Shown here: positions 31,414 through 38,652 of the stretch, piece after piece
How positions within the stretch are numbered: the first letter of the stretch is position 1
Layout of the letters: each line of letters begins with the position of its first letter
Source of the DNA: Deltaproteobacteria bacterium
GTDB lineage: Bacteria; Desulfobacterota; Desulfobaccia; Desulfobaccales; 0-14-0-80-60-11
DNA: 47,272 bases
Direction of reading: 5' to 3'
Assembly: GCA_021813445.1 (NCBI GenBank)
Contig: JAKAKP010000049.1
Coordinates: 1-47,272, forward strand
The notes under the pieces: generated by a model
The model's input: only the letters and a program-made list of their open reading frames with translations
Database searches by the model: none
What the model was told of the DNA's origin: nothing
Translations under genes and position numbers: made by a program

Positions 31414-32283
31414 ATGATTGCCTACCTCCTGCATTTGGCCATCCTGGGGGGCATTTATGTGATCCTGGCCATCAGCCTCAACCTGATCGTGGGTTATGCG
31501 GGACAGGTCTCCCTGGGGCATGCCGCTTTTTACGGCATCGGCGCCTATGTTTCCGCGCTTACCTCTTTGCTCTGCCACTTTCCCTTTCCCTTGGCGGCCT
31601 TGAGCGCCATCATCTTCACCGGAGCCTGCGGTTTGCTCCTGGGGCTCCCCACCTTGCGCCTTAAGGAGGACTATCTGGCCATCGTCACCTTGGGCTTCGG
31701 AGTGATTGTGGACCTGGTCTTCCTCAACCTGGATATCACCGGCGGCCCGGACGGCTTGCCGGGCATCCCTGCGCCCAGTTTCCTGGGGGTGAGTTTCCGG
31801 TCCCCCTGGCTCTATCTGGTGCTGACCCTGATGGTGGTGCTGCTGACCCTGGGGCTTACCTACCGCCTGGTCCATTCCTATCACGGCCGGGCTTTGAGGG
31901 CCATCCGGGATCATGAAGTCACGGCCCAGGTGATGGGCATCAATACCCCGGCCTACAAGGTGGCCATCTTTACCCTGGCCGCGGCCCTGGCCGGGCTGGC
32001 CGGTTCTCTCTATGCCCATTACATCACTTTTATTAATCCGGAGTCCTTCGGCCTCCATACTTCCATCCTGGCCCTGTGCATGGTGGTGTTAGGGGGAATG
32101 GGCTCCCTGGCCGGGGCCGTGGTGGGGGCCCTGGCCCTCACCGTCCTGCCGGAGATCCTCAGGGAATTCAGGGCCTACCAGGACCTGGTCTATGGGGGCC
32201 TCTTGGTGGGCCTGCTCATCTGGCGGCCCCAGGGGCTCCTGGGCCGGGGGAAGTTGAGCCTGAAGTTTATCAGCAGGGAGTAA
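31414..32283 (+). CDS. livM: Branched-chain amino acid type ABC transporter permease LivM
   Basis: The second membrane subunit of the LIV-type importer. ISLNLIVGYAGQVSLGHAAF and YHGRALRAIRDHEVTAQVMG are family hallmarks, with MVVLGGMGSLAGAVVGA near the C-terminus. 289 aa, about nine membrane segments. Its ATG follows the livH stop by 1 base. The next gene (livF) is 155 bases away across a pair of inverted heptamer arrays. Confidence 0.95.
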   Translation: MIAYLLHLAILGGIYVILAISLNLIVGYAGQVSLGHAAFYGIGAYVSALTSLLCHFPFPLAALSAIIFTGACGLLLGLPTLRLKEDYLAIVTLGFGVIVDLVFLNLDITGGPDGLPGIPAPSFLGVSFRSPWLYLVLTLMVVLLTLGLTYRLVHSYHGRALRAIRDHEVTAQVMGINTPAYKVAIFTLAAALAGLAGSLYAHYITFINPESFGLHTSILALCMVVLGGMGSLAGAVVGALALTVLPEILREFRAYQDLVYGGLLVGLLIWRPQGLLGRGKLSLKFISRE

Positions 32284-32291
32284 GAAGAGAC

Positions 32292-32319
32292 GGTCTTCGG
32301 TCTTCGGTCAGTGGTCTTC
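32292..32319. repeat. Heptamer array, GGTCTTC type (left member)
   Basis: Units GGTCTTC, GGTCTTC, GGTCAGT, GGTCTTC, starting 8 bases after the livM stop. The inverted partner is at 32402-32429. About 80 unrelated bases lie between. Confidence 0.85.
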
Positions 32320-32401
32320 GGCAAAAGAATAGTTACTCTGGCAACTTTTGGTGGGATTTTCCATGGCTTTTACTAATGCATATTTCACTTTGGAAATAAC
32401 C

Positions 32402-32429
32402 GAAGACCGAAGACCAAAGACCGAAGACC
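32402..32429. repeat. Heptamer array, GAAGACC type (right member)
   Basis: Units GAAGACC, GAAGACC, AAAGACC, GAAGACC, the reverse complement of GGTCTTC. It ends 9 bases before the livF ATG. Confidence 0.85.
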
Positions 32430-32438
32430 GCCCTTAAA

Positions 32439-33164
32439 ATGTTGACCTTAAAAAGCCTTCAAGCCGGCTATGGCCGCTTAACGGTACTCAAGGGCATCTC
32501 CCTGCATGTGCGTCCCGGGGAGGTGGTCACCCTGATCGGCGGCAACGGCGCGGGTAAAAGCACCGCGTTGCGGGCCATCTCCGGCCTGCTGCCACCCTTT
32601 AAGGGCACGGTGGAATTTAACGGCACCGACCTGACCCGGCTGCCGCCGGAACGCATCGTTTCTCTGGGGCTGGCCCTGGTGCCGGAAGGCCGCCGCGTCT
32701 TTGCCAGCCTCAGCGTGGCCGCCAACCTGGAGTTAGGGGCCTTTCACCGCCGGGACCAGAGGCAGGCGCGCCGGGACCTGGCCGCCATCCAGGAGCGCTT
32801 TCCCCTCCTCCGGGAGCGGGCGGCCCAGCCCGCGGGCACGCTGAGCGGCGGCGAGCAGCAGATCCTGGCCATCTGCCGGGCCTTGATGGCCCGGCCCCGG
32901 CTCCTGATGCTGGATGAGCCTTCCATGGGCCTGGCCCCCCTCATGGTCAACCAGGTCTACCAGATCCTCCAGGAGTTGAAAGATGAGGGCACCACCCTGC
33001 TCCTCATCGAGCAGAACGCCCGGGCGGCCCTGAAGCTGGCGGACCGGGGCTACGTGCTGGAGACCGGGCGCATCATCCTGGATGGGGCCGCGGCGGAACT
33101 CCGGGAGGACCCGGAAGTGCAGCGGGCCTACCTGGGCAAAGGCTACCGGGAAGTGTGGGAATGA
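32439..33164 (+). CDS. livF: Branched-chain amino acid type ABC transporter ATPase LivF
   Basis: A 241-aa ATPase subunit of the LIV importer. Walker A is GGNGAGKST (34-42), the ABC signature LSGGEQQ, and Walker B LLMLDEPSMGLAP, followed by IEQNARAALKLADRGYVLETGR, which is typical of LivF rather than LivG. A classical ribosome-binding site is not obvious because the inverted heptamer array ends just before the start. Confidence 0.94.
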   Translation: MLTLKSLQAGYGRLTVLKGISLHVRPGEVVTLIGGNGAGKSTALRAISGLLPPFKGTVEFNGTDLTRLPPERIVSLGLALVPEGRRVFASLSVAANLELGAFHRRDQRQARRDLAAIQERFPLLRERAAQPAGTLSGGEQQILAICRALMARPRLLMLDEPSMGLAPLMVNQVYQILQELKDEGTTLLLIEQNARAALKLADRGYVLETGRIILDGAAAELREDPEVQRAYLGKGYREVWE

Positions 33165-33169
33165 AGCGG

Positions 33170-33197
33170 TCAGCTTACAGCTTCAGCGCTCAGCTTA
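33170..33197. repeat. Heptamer array, CAGCTTA type (left member)
   Basis: Four units (TCAGCTT, ACAGCTT, CAGCGCT, CAGCTTA) starting 6 bases after the livF stop. The inverted partner is the AGCTGNN array at 33372-33399. Confidence 0.7.
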
Positions 33198-33220
33198 AGT
33201 GCCTGTTCCAAAACGAAAGA

Positions 33221-33263
33221 CCTCACGCAAAGACGCAAAGGCGCAAAGTAAGACGCAAAAATA
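33221..33263. repeat. Dispersed 42-bp octamer-type repeat (CGCAAAGA), copy 2
   Basis: CCTCACGCAAAGACGCAAAG then GCGCAAAGTAAGACGCAAAA, nearly identical to 20068-20110. It lies between the two heptamer arrays of this spacer. Confidence 0.85.
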
Positions 33264-33276
33264 TAGAAAAAGACTT

Positions 33277-33332
33277 GGTGGCGCAGGCGTCTCGCCTGCG
33301 CTAAAACGGCCGGGCGGGCGAGACGCCCGCCC
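33277..33332. repeat. Two inverted REP hairpins between livF and livG
   Basis: GCGCAGGCG-TCT-CGCCTGCGC (33281-33301) is followed by GGGCGGGCG-AGA-CGCCCGCCC (33312-33332). The loops are reverse complements, so the pair is a head-to-head BIME. The first stem matches the REPs around the transposase gene at 38692 and 39191 except for paired substitutions. Confidence 0.85.
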
Positions 33333-33371
33333 CTAACGATTCGTTCCATACTTTATGGGCGGGCTAAAAAA

Positions 33372-33399
33372 AGCTGAGAGCTGACAGCTGCAAGCTATC
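33372..33399. repeat. Heptamer array, AGCTGNN type (right member)
   Basis: Units AGCTGAG, AGCTGAC, AGCTGCA, AGCTATC. The array ends on the base before the livG ATG. Confidence 0.75.
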
Positions 33400-34161
33400 A
33401 TGAGTTTATTAGCGGTCAACGAGCTTACCAAGCACTTCGGCGGGGTCAAGGCCCTGGAGGGGGTCACCTTTGCCGTCAGCCAGGGGGAGATCACCGGCCT
33501 CATCGGCCCCAACGGCGCGGGCAAGACCACCTGTTTCAATCTCATCAGCGGCCTGCTGCCGCCCACCCGCGGCGGGGTCAGCCTGGCCGGGGAAGAGCTG
33601 CGCCGCCTGCCCCCCTACCACCGGGCCCGCCGCGGCCTGGCCCGCACCTTTCAAAACATCCAGCTTTTCGGGGGCATGACGGTCCTGGAAAACGTCCTCA
33701 CCGGCTGCCATCTGCGCCAGGAAGTGGGGACCCTGGGGGCTCTCTGGCCCGGCGCGGGGGTGCGCCGGGCCGAAGCCCGGTCCCGGGAACGGGCCCGGGA
33801 GTTGTTGGAATTGGTGGGCTTGGCCGGGAGAGGGGATTTCCCCGCGGAGGCCCTGGCTTACGGGGAGCAGCGGCGCCTGGAGATCGCCCGGGCCCTGGCC
33901 CAGGAACCCCGCCTGCTCCTGCTGGATGAACCCGCGGCTGGCTTGAACTCCAAGGAAACCGAAGACCTCATGGCCCTGCTGGAAGCACTCCAGGGCCGGG
34001 GGCTCACCCTGTTGCTCATCGAACACGACATGACCCTCATCATGGGTCTTTGCCAGCAGGTGGTGGTATTGGACCACGGCAAGGTCATTGCCGCCGGTCC
34101 CCCGGCGGAGATCCGGCGCAACCCCCTGGTGATCGAGGCCTACCTGGGCCGGGAGGAATAA
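33400..34161 (+). CDS. livG: Branched-chain amino acid type ABC transporter ATPase LivG
   Basis: The second ATPase of the importer, 253 aa. Walker A is GPNGAGKTT (36-44), the signature is LAYGEQRRLEIARAL as usual in LivG, and Walker B is LLLLDEPAAGLNSKE, followed by LIEHDMTLIMGLCQQVVVLDHG. The ATG directly follows a heptamer array, leaving no normal Shine-Dalgarno sequence. The gene order H-M-F-G is less common than H-M-G-F. Confidence 0.94.
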   Translation: MSLLAVNELTKHFGGVKALEGVTFAVSQGEITGLIGPNGAGKTTCFNLISGLLPPTRGGVSLAGEELRRLPPYHRARRGLARTFQNIQLFGGMTVLENVLTGCHLRQEVGTLGALWPGAGVRRAEARSRERARELLELVGLAGRGDFPAEALAYGEQRRLEIARALAQEPRLLLLDEPAAGLNSKETEDLMALLEALQGRGLTLLLIEHDMTLIMGLCQQVVVLDHGKVIAAGPPAEIRRNPLVIEAYLGREE

Positions 34162-34166
34162 AGACG

Positions 34167-34201
34167 GTTTTTGGTTTTTCGTTTTTGGTTATTGGTTATT
34201 A
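34167..34201. repeat. Heptamer array, GTTTTTG type (left member)
   Basis: Five units GTTTTTG, GTTTTTC, GTTTTTG, GTTATTG, GTTATTA, starting 5 bases after the livG stop. The inverted partner is at 34290-34324. Confidence 0.8.
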
Positions 34202-34264
34202 AAGGTGGTGGGAAACGAACCGTTCCTGTTTCCAGGGACGCCCAAAACCGGGAGTATTTTGTAG

Positions 34265-34281
34265 GGTGCGTCTCACGCACC
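34265..34281. repeat. REP hairpin GGTGCGT-CTC-ACGCACC
   Basis: The same palindrome as near 4147. It lies between the inverted heptamer arrays of the livG-paaK spacer. Confidence 0.7.
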
Positions 34282-34289
34282 ATTCTTTG

Positions 34290-34324
34290 GTAAGACGAAA
34301 AACGTAAGACGCAAAACGCAAAAC
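34290..34324. repeat. Heptamer array, GCAAAAC type (right member)
   Basis: Five units GTAAGAC, GAAAAAC, GTAAGAC, GCAAAAC, GCAAAAC. It ends 10 bases before the PaaK-like ATG. The bases between (GGGGCTTAAA) resemble those before livF (GCCCTTAAA). Confidence 0.8.
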
Positions 34325-34334
34325 GGGGCTTAAA

Positions 34335-35633
34335 ATGGCGATCTTCGATAGCGACGCGGAACTGCTGGAGCGGGGGGACATGGCGCAGTTGCAGTTGGAG
34401 CGCCTCCAGGCCACTCTTTACCGGGTCTATAAAAACGTCAAATTCTATAAAAAGAAATTCTCGGAAGTAGGTTTTCTGCCGGAGGACTGCCAGTCCCTGG
34501 AAGACCTGGGCCGCCTGCCCTTCACCACCCGCCAGGACCTGGCCGCGAGCTACCCCTATGAAATGTTTGCGGTGCCGCTCCGGGAGGTGGTGCGCATCCA
34601 TTCCTCCACGGGCAGCCCCGCGGCGCCCATCGTCATGGGCTACACCGCCCGGGACCTGCGCCATTGGGCCAAACTCGCGGCCCGGGTCCTCACCGCCGCC
34701 GGGGTGGACCGGGATGACGTGGTCCAGGTGACCCTGAGCTACGGGCTCCTCACCAGCGCCTTCGGGATTCACTACGGCGTGGAACTCCTGGGCGCCTCGG
34801 TGATCCCCAGCGGCCCCGGCGCCACCGCCCGGCAGGTGCAGGTCATGCGGGATTACCGCACCACCGTGCTGGTGTCCACCCCCTCCTACGCCCTGGTCCT
34901 GGCGGACCAGATGGAGGCCATGGGTGTGGACCCCAAGAACCTGCACCTGAAGCTGGCCCTCCTGGCGGGGGAGCCCTGGACCGAGGCCCAGCGCCAGGAG
35001 ATCGAGTCCCGCCTCTACCTCACCGCCCTGGACCACTATGCCCTGTCCGAGGCCATGGGCCCCGGGGTGGCCGGGGAGTGCGGGGAGCGCCGGGGCATGC
35101 ACTTAAGCGAAGACCATTTTCTGCCGGAGATCATCGATCCCCAAAGCGGTGCGCTCCTGCCCCCGGGGGAACTGGGGGAGCTGGTCCTTACCACTATTTC
35201 CAAGGAGGCGGTGCCCCTGGTGCGCTTCCGCACCGGCGACCTCTGCCGCCTGCTCTATGAGCCCTGCCCCTGCGGCCGCACCCTGGTGCGCCTCAGCCGC
35301 ATCCAGGGCCGCAGCGACGCGGTGGTCATCGTCAAAGGCATCAATATCTTCCCGGGCCGGGTGGGGCAGATCCTGGCCGGCGCTGCAGGCGAGGAGCCGG
35401 TCTATCAACTGGTCATCGGCCGGGAGGGCCACCTGGACTACCTGGAGATTAAGATCGAAGTGCGGGAGGGCTTATTTTTCGACAAAATGACCAGGCAGCG
35501 GGAGTTCCTGCAACAGCTCACCCGCAAACTGGCCCAGGGCATCGGCGTCCAGCCCCGGGTCAAGCTGGTGGAGCCCCAGTCCATCAACCGGGAACAGGAG
35601 ACCTCGCCCTTGGTGGTAGATTTACGGAAGTGA
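34335..35633 (+). CDS. Phenylacetate-CoA ligase-like adenylating enzyme (PaaK family)
   Basis: A 432-aa acyl-CoA ligase of the PaaK group. YALSEAMGPGVAGECGERRG, EDHFLPEIIDP, PLVRFRTGDLCRL and RIQGRSDAVVIVKGINIFPG match the family well. The ATP P-loop does not: residues 89-98 read HSSTGSPAAP where the family has HASSGTTGKP, so the usual Thr-Gly-Lys is missing. It follows livHMFG, a frequent pairing in Desulfobacterota in which the transporter may import the acid that the ligase activates. The substrate is unknown. Confidence 0.9.
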   Translation: MAIFDSDAELLERGDMAQLQLERLQATLYRVYKNVKFYKKKFSEVGFLPEDCQSLEDLGRLPFTTRQDLAASYPYEMFAVPLREVVRIHSSTGSPAAPIVMGYTARDLRHWAKLAARVLTAAGVDRDDVVQVTLSYGLLTSAFGIHYGVELLGASVIPSGPGATARQVQVMRDYRTTVLVSTPSYALVLADQMEAMGVDPKNLHLKLALLAGEPWTEAQRQEIESRLYLTALDHYALSEAMGPGVAGECGERRGMHLSEDHFLPEIIDPQSGALLPPGELGELVLTTISKEAVPLVRFRTGDLCRLLYEPCPCGRTLVRLSRIQGRSDAVVIVKGINIFPGRVGQILAGAAGEEPVYQLVIGREGHLDYLEIKIEVREGLFFDKMTRQREFLQQLTRKLAQGIGVQPRVKLVEPQSINREQETSPLVVDLRK

Positions 35634-35648
35634 GTTTTTTTCTCCCCT

Positions 35649-35701
35649 CGTTCCCAAGCTCTGCTTGGGAACGGATATTATTAGTCCAAGCTCTGCTTGG
35701 A
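35649..35701. repeat. REP hairpins of the GTTCCCAAGC/GCTTGGGAAC family
   Basis: CGTTCCCAAGC-TCT-GCTTGGGAACG (35649-35673) and a shorter TCCAAGC-TCT-GCTTGGA (35685-35701). Broken copies continue to about 35780, up to the next gene. The same family is found near 22934 and 23028. Confidence 0.8.
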
Positions 35702-35796
35702 CACCTTATAACTGAAAGCGGTTCCCAGAGCAGGAGCTTTGCCTGAAGAATTTGCTTCCCAAGCCGGAGCCCGGGAACCAGCGGAAAAAATCATCT

Positions 35797-36732
35797 ATGA
35801 GCTCCAGTAAGAAATCCATCCTTCTTATCTGCCTTTTTCTTCTAACCGCCGGCTGCTACCACGTCCCCCCGCCTCCCGCCAATCTGGGCCAGGATTGGGG
35901 CGCGCAGAAGATTTTTGATTACCAGGGGATCAAGATCAACTACTACGAGGCGGGCCGGGGTTCGCCCCTCATCCTCCTCCACGGCTTCGGGGCCAGCGCC
36001 TATACCTGGCGGCGGCTGGGCCCGAAACTGGCCGAGGACCACCGGGTCTTCACCATCGACCTCAAAGGCCATGGTTTTTCCGATAAACCCCGGGACGGCA
36101 AATACGCGGTCAGCGATCAGGCCGACATGGTGGCCGCGTTTATCAAAGACCGCCGCCTGCATCAGGTCGTTCTCATCGGCAATTCCATGGGCGGGGCCAT
36201 AGCCATCGTGACTTATTTCAAGATGCGCCAGGAGACCCCGGCCCCCATCAAGGGCCTGGTCCTCATCGACAGCGCCGGCTACCCCCAGAAGCTCCCCTGG
36301 TTCATCCGTATGGCCCGGCATCCCTGGCTCAGCGCCCTGGGGTCTAAGCTGCTCTCTCCCCATTTTGTCGCCGGCATGGTCTTGCGCAAATGCTATTATA
36401 ATCGGGACAAGATCACCGAGGACATGATCGATACCTATGCCTTTTACGGCAGTCTGCCGGGGGCCAGCGAGGCGGTGCGGCAGACCGCGGTGCAGATCAA
36501 GCCCGCCGACATGGCCGCCATCATCGCCAGGTACAAGACTATTAAGGTGCCTACCCTGATCATTTGGGGGCAGGAGGACAAAGTGGTGCCGCTGGCAGTC
36601 GGCCGGAATTTTAAACGGGACATCCCGGACTCGGAACTGGTCATCATCCCCAGATGCGGCCATATCCCCCAGGAAGAGGAACCCTTGGAGACCCGCCGCC
36701 TCATTGAGGAGTTCCTGAAAAAACACGGTTAA
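35797..36732 (+). CDS. Alpha/beta hydrolase lipoprotein
   Basis: The lipoprotein signal SILLICLFLLTAGC puts the lipid-bearing Cys at residue 20. The rest is an alpha/beta hydrolase: the LILLHGFGAS oxyanion loop, nucleophile elbow IGNSMGGA (Ser130), an acid in WGQEDKVVP, and a catalytic His in CGHIPQEEEP. 311 aa from the ATG at 35797, chosen because it puts the signal at the N-terminus. It is probably an envelope-anchored esterase or related enzyme. The substrate is unknown. Confidence 0.87.
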   Translation: MSSSKKSILLICLFLLTAGCYHVPPPPANLGQDWGAQKIFDYQGIKINYYEAGRGSPLILLHGFGASAYTWRRLGPKLAEDHRVFTIDLKGHGFSDKPRDGKYAVSDQADMVAAFIKDRRLHQVVLIGNSMGGAIAIVTYFKMRQETPAPIKGLVLIDSAGYPQKLPWFIRMARHPWLSALGSKLLSPHFVAGMVLRKCYYNRDKITEDMIDTYAFYGSLPGASEAVRQTAVQIKPADMAAIIARYKTIKVPTLIIWGQEDKVVPLAVGRNFKRDIPDSELVIIPRCGHIPQEEEPLETRRLIEEFLKKHG

Positions 36733-36759
36733 TACCGGCATGGGACAATTTTCCGGTAG

Positions 36760-36781
36760 GGGCGGACCCGGGTGTCCGCCC
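36760..36781. repeat. REP hairpin (GGGCGGAC/GTCCGCCC)
   Basis: GGGCGGAC and GTCCGCCC pair around CCGGGT, 27 bases after the hydrolase stop. It could end its transcript. Same family as 9872-9926 and 14375-14422. Confidence 0.7.
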
Positions 36782-36883
36782 GGTAATGCTCTGCCCCCGC
36801 TATTCTCTTTCCCCAAGCCCTTGAAGTTAAAGTAATAAAAAACTATATTGAATATAGTTAAAATTTTATTAATTAGGACGCAG

Positions 36884-37717
36884 ATGACCGCCTGCCCTTA
36901 TTGCCAGGAGCCTGTTGAGGGAAACGCCCTGTTCTGCCGGTCCTGCGGGGCCAGCCTGAGGATTCCGGAGTATGACCGGGCCTTCTGTCCCCACTGCGGC
37001 GCCCGGGTCAGTTCCAAGCAGGAGTTCTGCCACGAGTGCAACTGGTCCTTGCTAAAGCCCGCACCCGGGGAAACTCCTCCCAGTCCGGCATCTTCCCTCC
37101 CCACGCAGAGCAAGCCCACACCCTGGAAAAATCCCTGGGTCTGGGGCTTCCTGGTCTGTGCCGGCCTGACCATTGCCATACTGCCCTGGCTCTTCATTTC
37201 CGGCACCCCCCCGCCCCCTCAGACCACTCCCGCGGCTCCAAAGGTCGTGCCGGAAAAAGTGGTGCCGGGCGTGCCGGTGCCCGCTCCTTCTCTGTCCGTC
37301 GTGCCGCCGTCCGGGAAAGGGAGCGTGCCCCCGGTCACCGAAACGCCTCTGAGCGCCGCGGTCCTGAGGGATCAATTGGCCGAACTGCTCAGCCAGCTCA
37401 AGGAAGCCCAGCTTAAAAAGGACATTTCCCGTTACAGTCAAAGCTTTTCTCCTGATTTCCCTGATTTTGACAAGAGGCGTCAGAAGACCCTGGCGGTCTG
37501 GGAAGCCTATGATTACTCCCATATGGATTTTGCACTGACGGCCATTCAACCCCTGGATCCGGATCACGCCCAGGCCCAGGTGACTTGGAACTTCAGTATC
37601 CTGCAGAAAAAGACGCAGACCTCCAAGTCCGAGTCCCAGACTTATAGGGTATGGTTTTCAAAAAACGGGGGCCGGTGGCGGATCAGCAAACTGGAGATGG
37701 TGCGCAAATCCGGCTGA
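36884..37717 (+). CDS. Double zinc-ribbon membrane protein with C-terminal NTF2-like domain
   Basis: No named family could be assigned. Two four-cysteine zinc ribbons are clear (Cys 4, 7, 18, 21 and 35, 38, 49, 52). They are followed by one membrane segment (about 85-105), a proline/valine-rich linker, and a C-terminal domain of about 110 residues that looks like an NTF2/SnoaL-type fold (helix with DISRYSQSFSPDF, then strands with QAQVTWNF and YRVWFSKNGGRWRI). The ribbons would be cytoplasmic and the tail domain periplasmic. 277 aa from the ATG at 36884. The SH3 lipoprotein follows after 14 bases. Confidence 0.8.
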   Translation: MTACPYCQEPVEGNALFCRSCGASLRIPEYDRAFCPHCGARVSSKQEFCHECNWSLLKPAPGETPPSPASSLPTQSKPTPWKNPWVWGFLVCAGLTIAILPWLFISGTPPPPQTTPAAPKVVPEKVVPGVPVPAPSLSVVPPSGKGSVPPVTETPLSAAVLRDQLAELLSQLKEAQLKKDISRYSQSFSPDFPDFDKRRQKTLAVWEAYDYSHMDFALTAIQPLDPDHAQAQVTWNFSILQKKTQTSKSESQTYRVWFSKNGGRWRISKLEMVRKSG

Positions 37718-37731
37718 AAAGGAAGAACCGT

Positions 37732-38565
37732 ATGGTCAGCCCCGGGCGTTGGGTCAGCATCCTCTTATGCCTCTGCCTCTCTGTTTCTCTCGGTTCTTGT
37801 GCGCCGCAGCAGAAAGAAACCAAAGCCCCCCCTGCTTTTTACTCCACCCCGGTCATCACCTACCTCAAAGAATGCCCCGGCTTTAATTGCAAGGCATTGG
37901 GAGAGCTGTACCGGGGCGACCAGGTGGAGCAACTGGAGGTCAAGGACGACTGGTGGCGGGTGCAGGCCACCCGCAGCCACGTGCAGGGCTGGCTGCCCCG
38001 GGAGATTCTCAGCCCCGAGCCCGTGCCCCTGGAAAACTACTACGTGGCCGTGGACAGCCTGGAATTGCGGGAGTGCCCCAGCCCCGATTGCCCCTTCCGG
38101 AAGATTCTCTTGAAGGGTGAACGCCTGGAAAAGATTGCGGAAAACGACCAGGGCTGGCTCCGGGTGCTGGTGGAGAAAGACGCCAGCATCGGCTGGGTGC
38201 CCCTGGCCCAACTCAGCGAACACCCGGCGCAGCCGCCGCTCAAGCCCGAGGCCGAAGAGAGATCCTATCTCTACACGGCCGCGGCCGCCACTAACCTCTA
38301 TTCACTGCCCCTCTTCAGCTCCAGGTTGCTCAAGACCCTGCCCCTCAATGAAAAGGTGGAAGTCCTGGTCCATCACGGCAAGGACTGGATCAAGGTGCGC
38401 CATCTGGAGAGCGGGGCCGAAGGCTGGGCCGCAGCCAAGTACCTCAAGGAATCCCCGGTGACCGCGGCACCCCCCAAACCCCGGCGCAAGTACCGCAAAA
38501 AACCCGCCGCCCCCAAACCCGCCCTCCCATCGGAAGCAGCCCCCCTGGAGCCGGAGGCGATGTGA
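37732..38565 (+). CDS. SH3-domain lipoprotein
   Basis: A lipoprotein signal (VSILLCLCLSVSLGSC, Cys23) is followed by three bacterial SH3-like repeats. Each shows the pattern of a short strand, a G/N-D-x-V-x-x-L turn, and a W-x-x-V-x ending (DDWWRVQA..GWLP, QGWLRVLV..GWVP, KDWIKVRH..GWAA). The C-terminus is basic and proline-rich (PRRKYRKKPAAPKP). Such proteins often bind peptidoglycan. It follows the zinc-ribbon gene closely, so they probably form one unit. 277 aa. Confidence 0.85.
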   Translation: MVSPGRWVSILLCLCLSVSLGSCAPQQKETKAPPAFYSTPVITYLKECPGFNCKALGELYRGDQVEQLEVKDDWWRVQATRSHVQGWLPREILSPEPVPLENYYVAVDSLELRECPSPDCPFRKILLKGERLEKIAENDQGWLRVLVEKDASIGWVPLAQLSEHPAQPPLKPEAEERSYLYTAAAATNLYSLPLFSSRLLKTLPLNEKVEVLVHHGKDWIKVRHLESGAEGWAAAKYLKESPVTAAPPKPRRKYRKKPAAPKPALPSEAAPLEPEAM

Positions 38566-38652
38566 GGGAGGGAGATGAGCATTGGTAAGATGAGACTGTA
38601 AATAGACTTTCCATTGCCTCTTCTTTATTCTAAAATGCTTTGAGCTTTGGGC

